DNA from: Monarcha castaneiventris obscurior
Taxonomy: Eukaryota; Chordata; Aves; Passeriformes; Monarchidae
Direction of reading: 5' to 3'
DNA length: 64,000 nt
Assembly: GCA_026261815.1 (NCBI GenBank)
Contig: JAMPIT010000417.1
Coordinates: 1,211,501 to 1,275,500, forward strand
Below are positions 63,301 through 64,000 of the stretch, piece after piece; position 1 is the stretch's first letter; the number at the start of each line of letters is the position of its first letter. The notes under the pieces are model-generated. The model saw only the letters and a list, made by a program, of their open reading frames with translations. It had not been told where the DNA came from and did no database searches. The position numbers and the translations under genes were made by a program.

Positions 63301-64000
63301 AGCAGACTAAATCACATAACTAACATAATACTTCAGAGCCCCTGGTAATGAGGGTCAGATGGAGTAATGGAAAAGTGAGGTTTGTTAGGTGTAGCAGTTC
63401 AGCCTCTGCCACCAAAAGCTGAGGGAAGGGACAGAAGAAAAGACAGTTTTCTAAGACAGTTGTTTCAAAAAATACTTTTCCTTAGTTGGATAGCTGGCTT
63501 GGAAGGTCTGGATGTCCCTTGGAACAGCAGTGATCTCTCAGTGCTTCCAGGGTATGGGCAGGGGCAGATGTGCTACAGGCTTCTACCAGTATTGTTTGTT
63601 TGCTTTTTAAAAGCCACATGTAAGGGTTTCTTGAATATTAAAATCCATCAACCAAATCCATAAATGTGAAATCAACCGCTATGGGATGAAATACTGTAAT
63701 GTATCATATAATATTGCTACAATGCCAGATAAACTTTGTCTCATCATTTGTTCACACATACTCAGAGAGACAGACACACTCCCACACCAACTGTGCAGTA
63801 CAGTAGGGGCAAAGATGTTCCAGCACTCAAAAGCTGTATTTAGATAAAGACATGAGTGCTGATACTACAAGTGGGCAAATAAAACTGAGTTGAAATTGAG
63901 TCCAGCCATTACCCTCACTGTGGAGTTCAAACTTTCGAGAGAAAAATGCAAGAACCAGAGAGACAGAGAAAAAACAAAATCATGGGGGGTTATAAAGAAC
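60318..64000. other. Gene-free right end
   Basis: Both strands were read for coding exons, including the FYVE and coiled-coil sequence expected at the EEA1 C-terminus. None was recognised. Only chance open frames of about 100 codons or fewer occur, and no known repeat is evident. Confidence 0.45.

Noticed and set aside
1..64000. Bacterial-type systems, CRISPR arrays, tRNA or rRNA genes
   Set aside because: The sequence is vertebrate, with GT-AG introns and avian repeats. No regularly spaced repeat array or RNA-gene structure was seen.

Overview
The window is nuclear DNA of a bird, most likely a songbird (passerine). Evidence: AT-rich, CpG-poor sequence with long spliceosomal introns; several 3'-truncated CR1 LINE copies, including the avian tip beginning CATAGAATCATAGAAT; and a solo LTR resembling the ERVL-type LTRs I know from passerine genomes. 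Nothing looks prokaryotic. The passerine placement is from memory, not from a search.

One protein-coding gene is readable. It is a plus-strand Dbl-family Rho guanine-nucleotide exchange factor, which I identify as PLEKHG7 (pleckstrin homology and RhoGEF domain containing G7). I assembled 16 coding exons between 24327 and 55100 from GT/AG sites. All reading phases join without conflict and give 752 residues. The order is a long, probably disordered N-terminal exon (residues 1-235), a linker built from very small exons (236-331), a DH domain (about 355-550) and a PH domain (about 600-740). A polyadenylation signal lies at 55479.

Region by region. 1-24326 is intergenic or 5' flanking DNA with one CR1 fragment and homopolymer runs; no exon was recognised. 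24327-55100 is PLEKHG7. Its introns hold a perfect 85-bp palindrome (29100-29184), CR1 fragments (28373, 49462, 54330), and a solo LTR flanked by a 5-bp duplication only about 156 bp before exon 10. 55506-64000 is gene-free on the plus strand. It contains an LTR-like element (59860-60317) and an AT-rich stretch with a minus-strand AATAAA near 56902. That stretch may be the 3' UTR of the convergent neighbour, EEA1 in human synteny, but no EEA1 coding exon is visible.

I found no evidence for a new multi-gene system. The observations most worth checking are the perfect palindrome, the LTR-borne splice acceptor beside exon 10, the apparent C-terminal frameshift, the NAGNAG acceptor, the 23-nt microexon, and a His replacing the usual Gln in the DH core motif.
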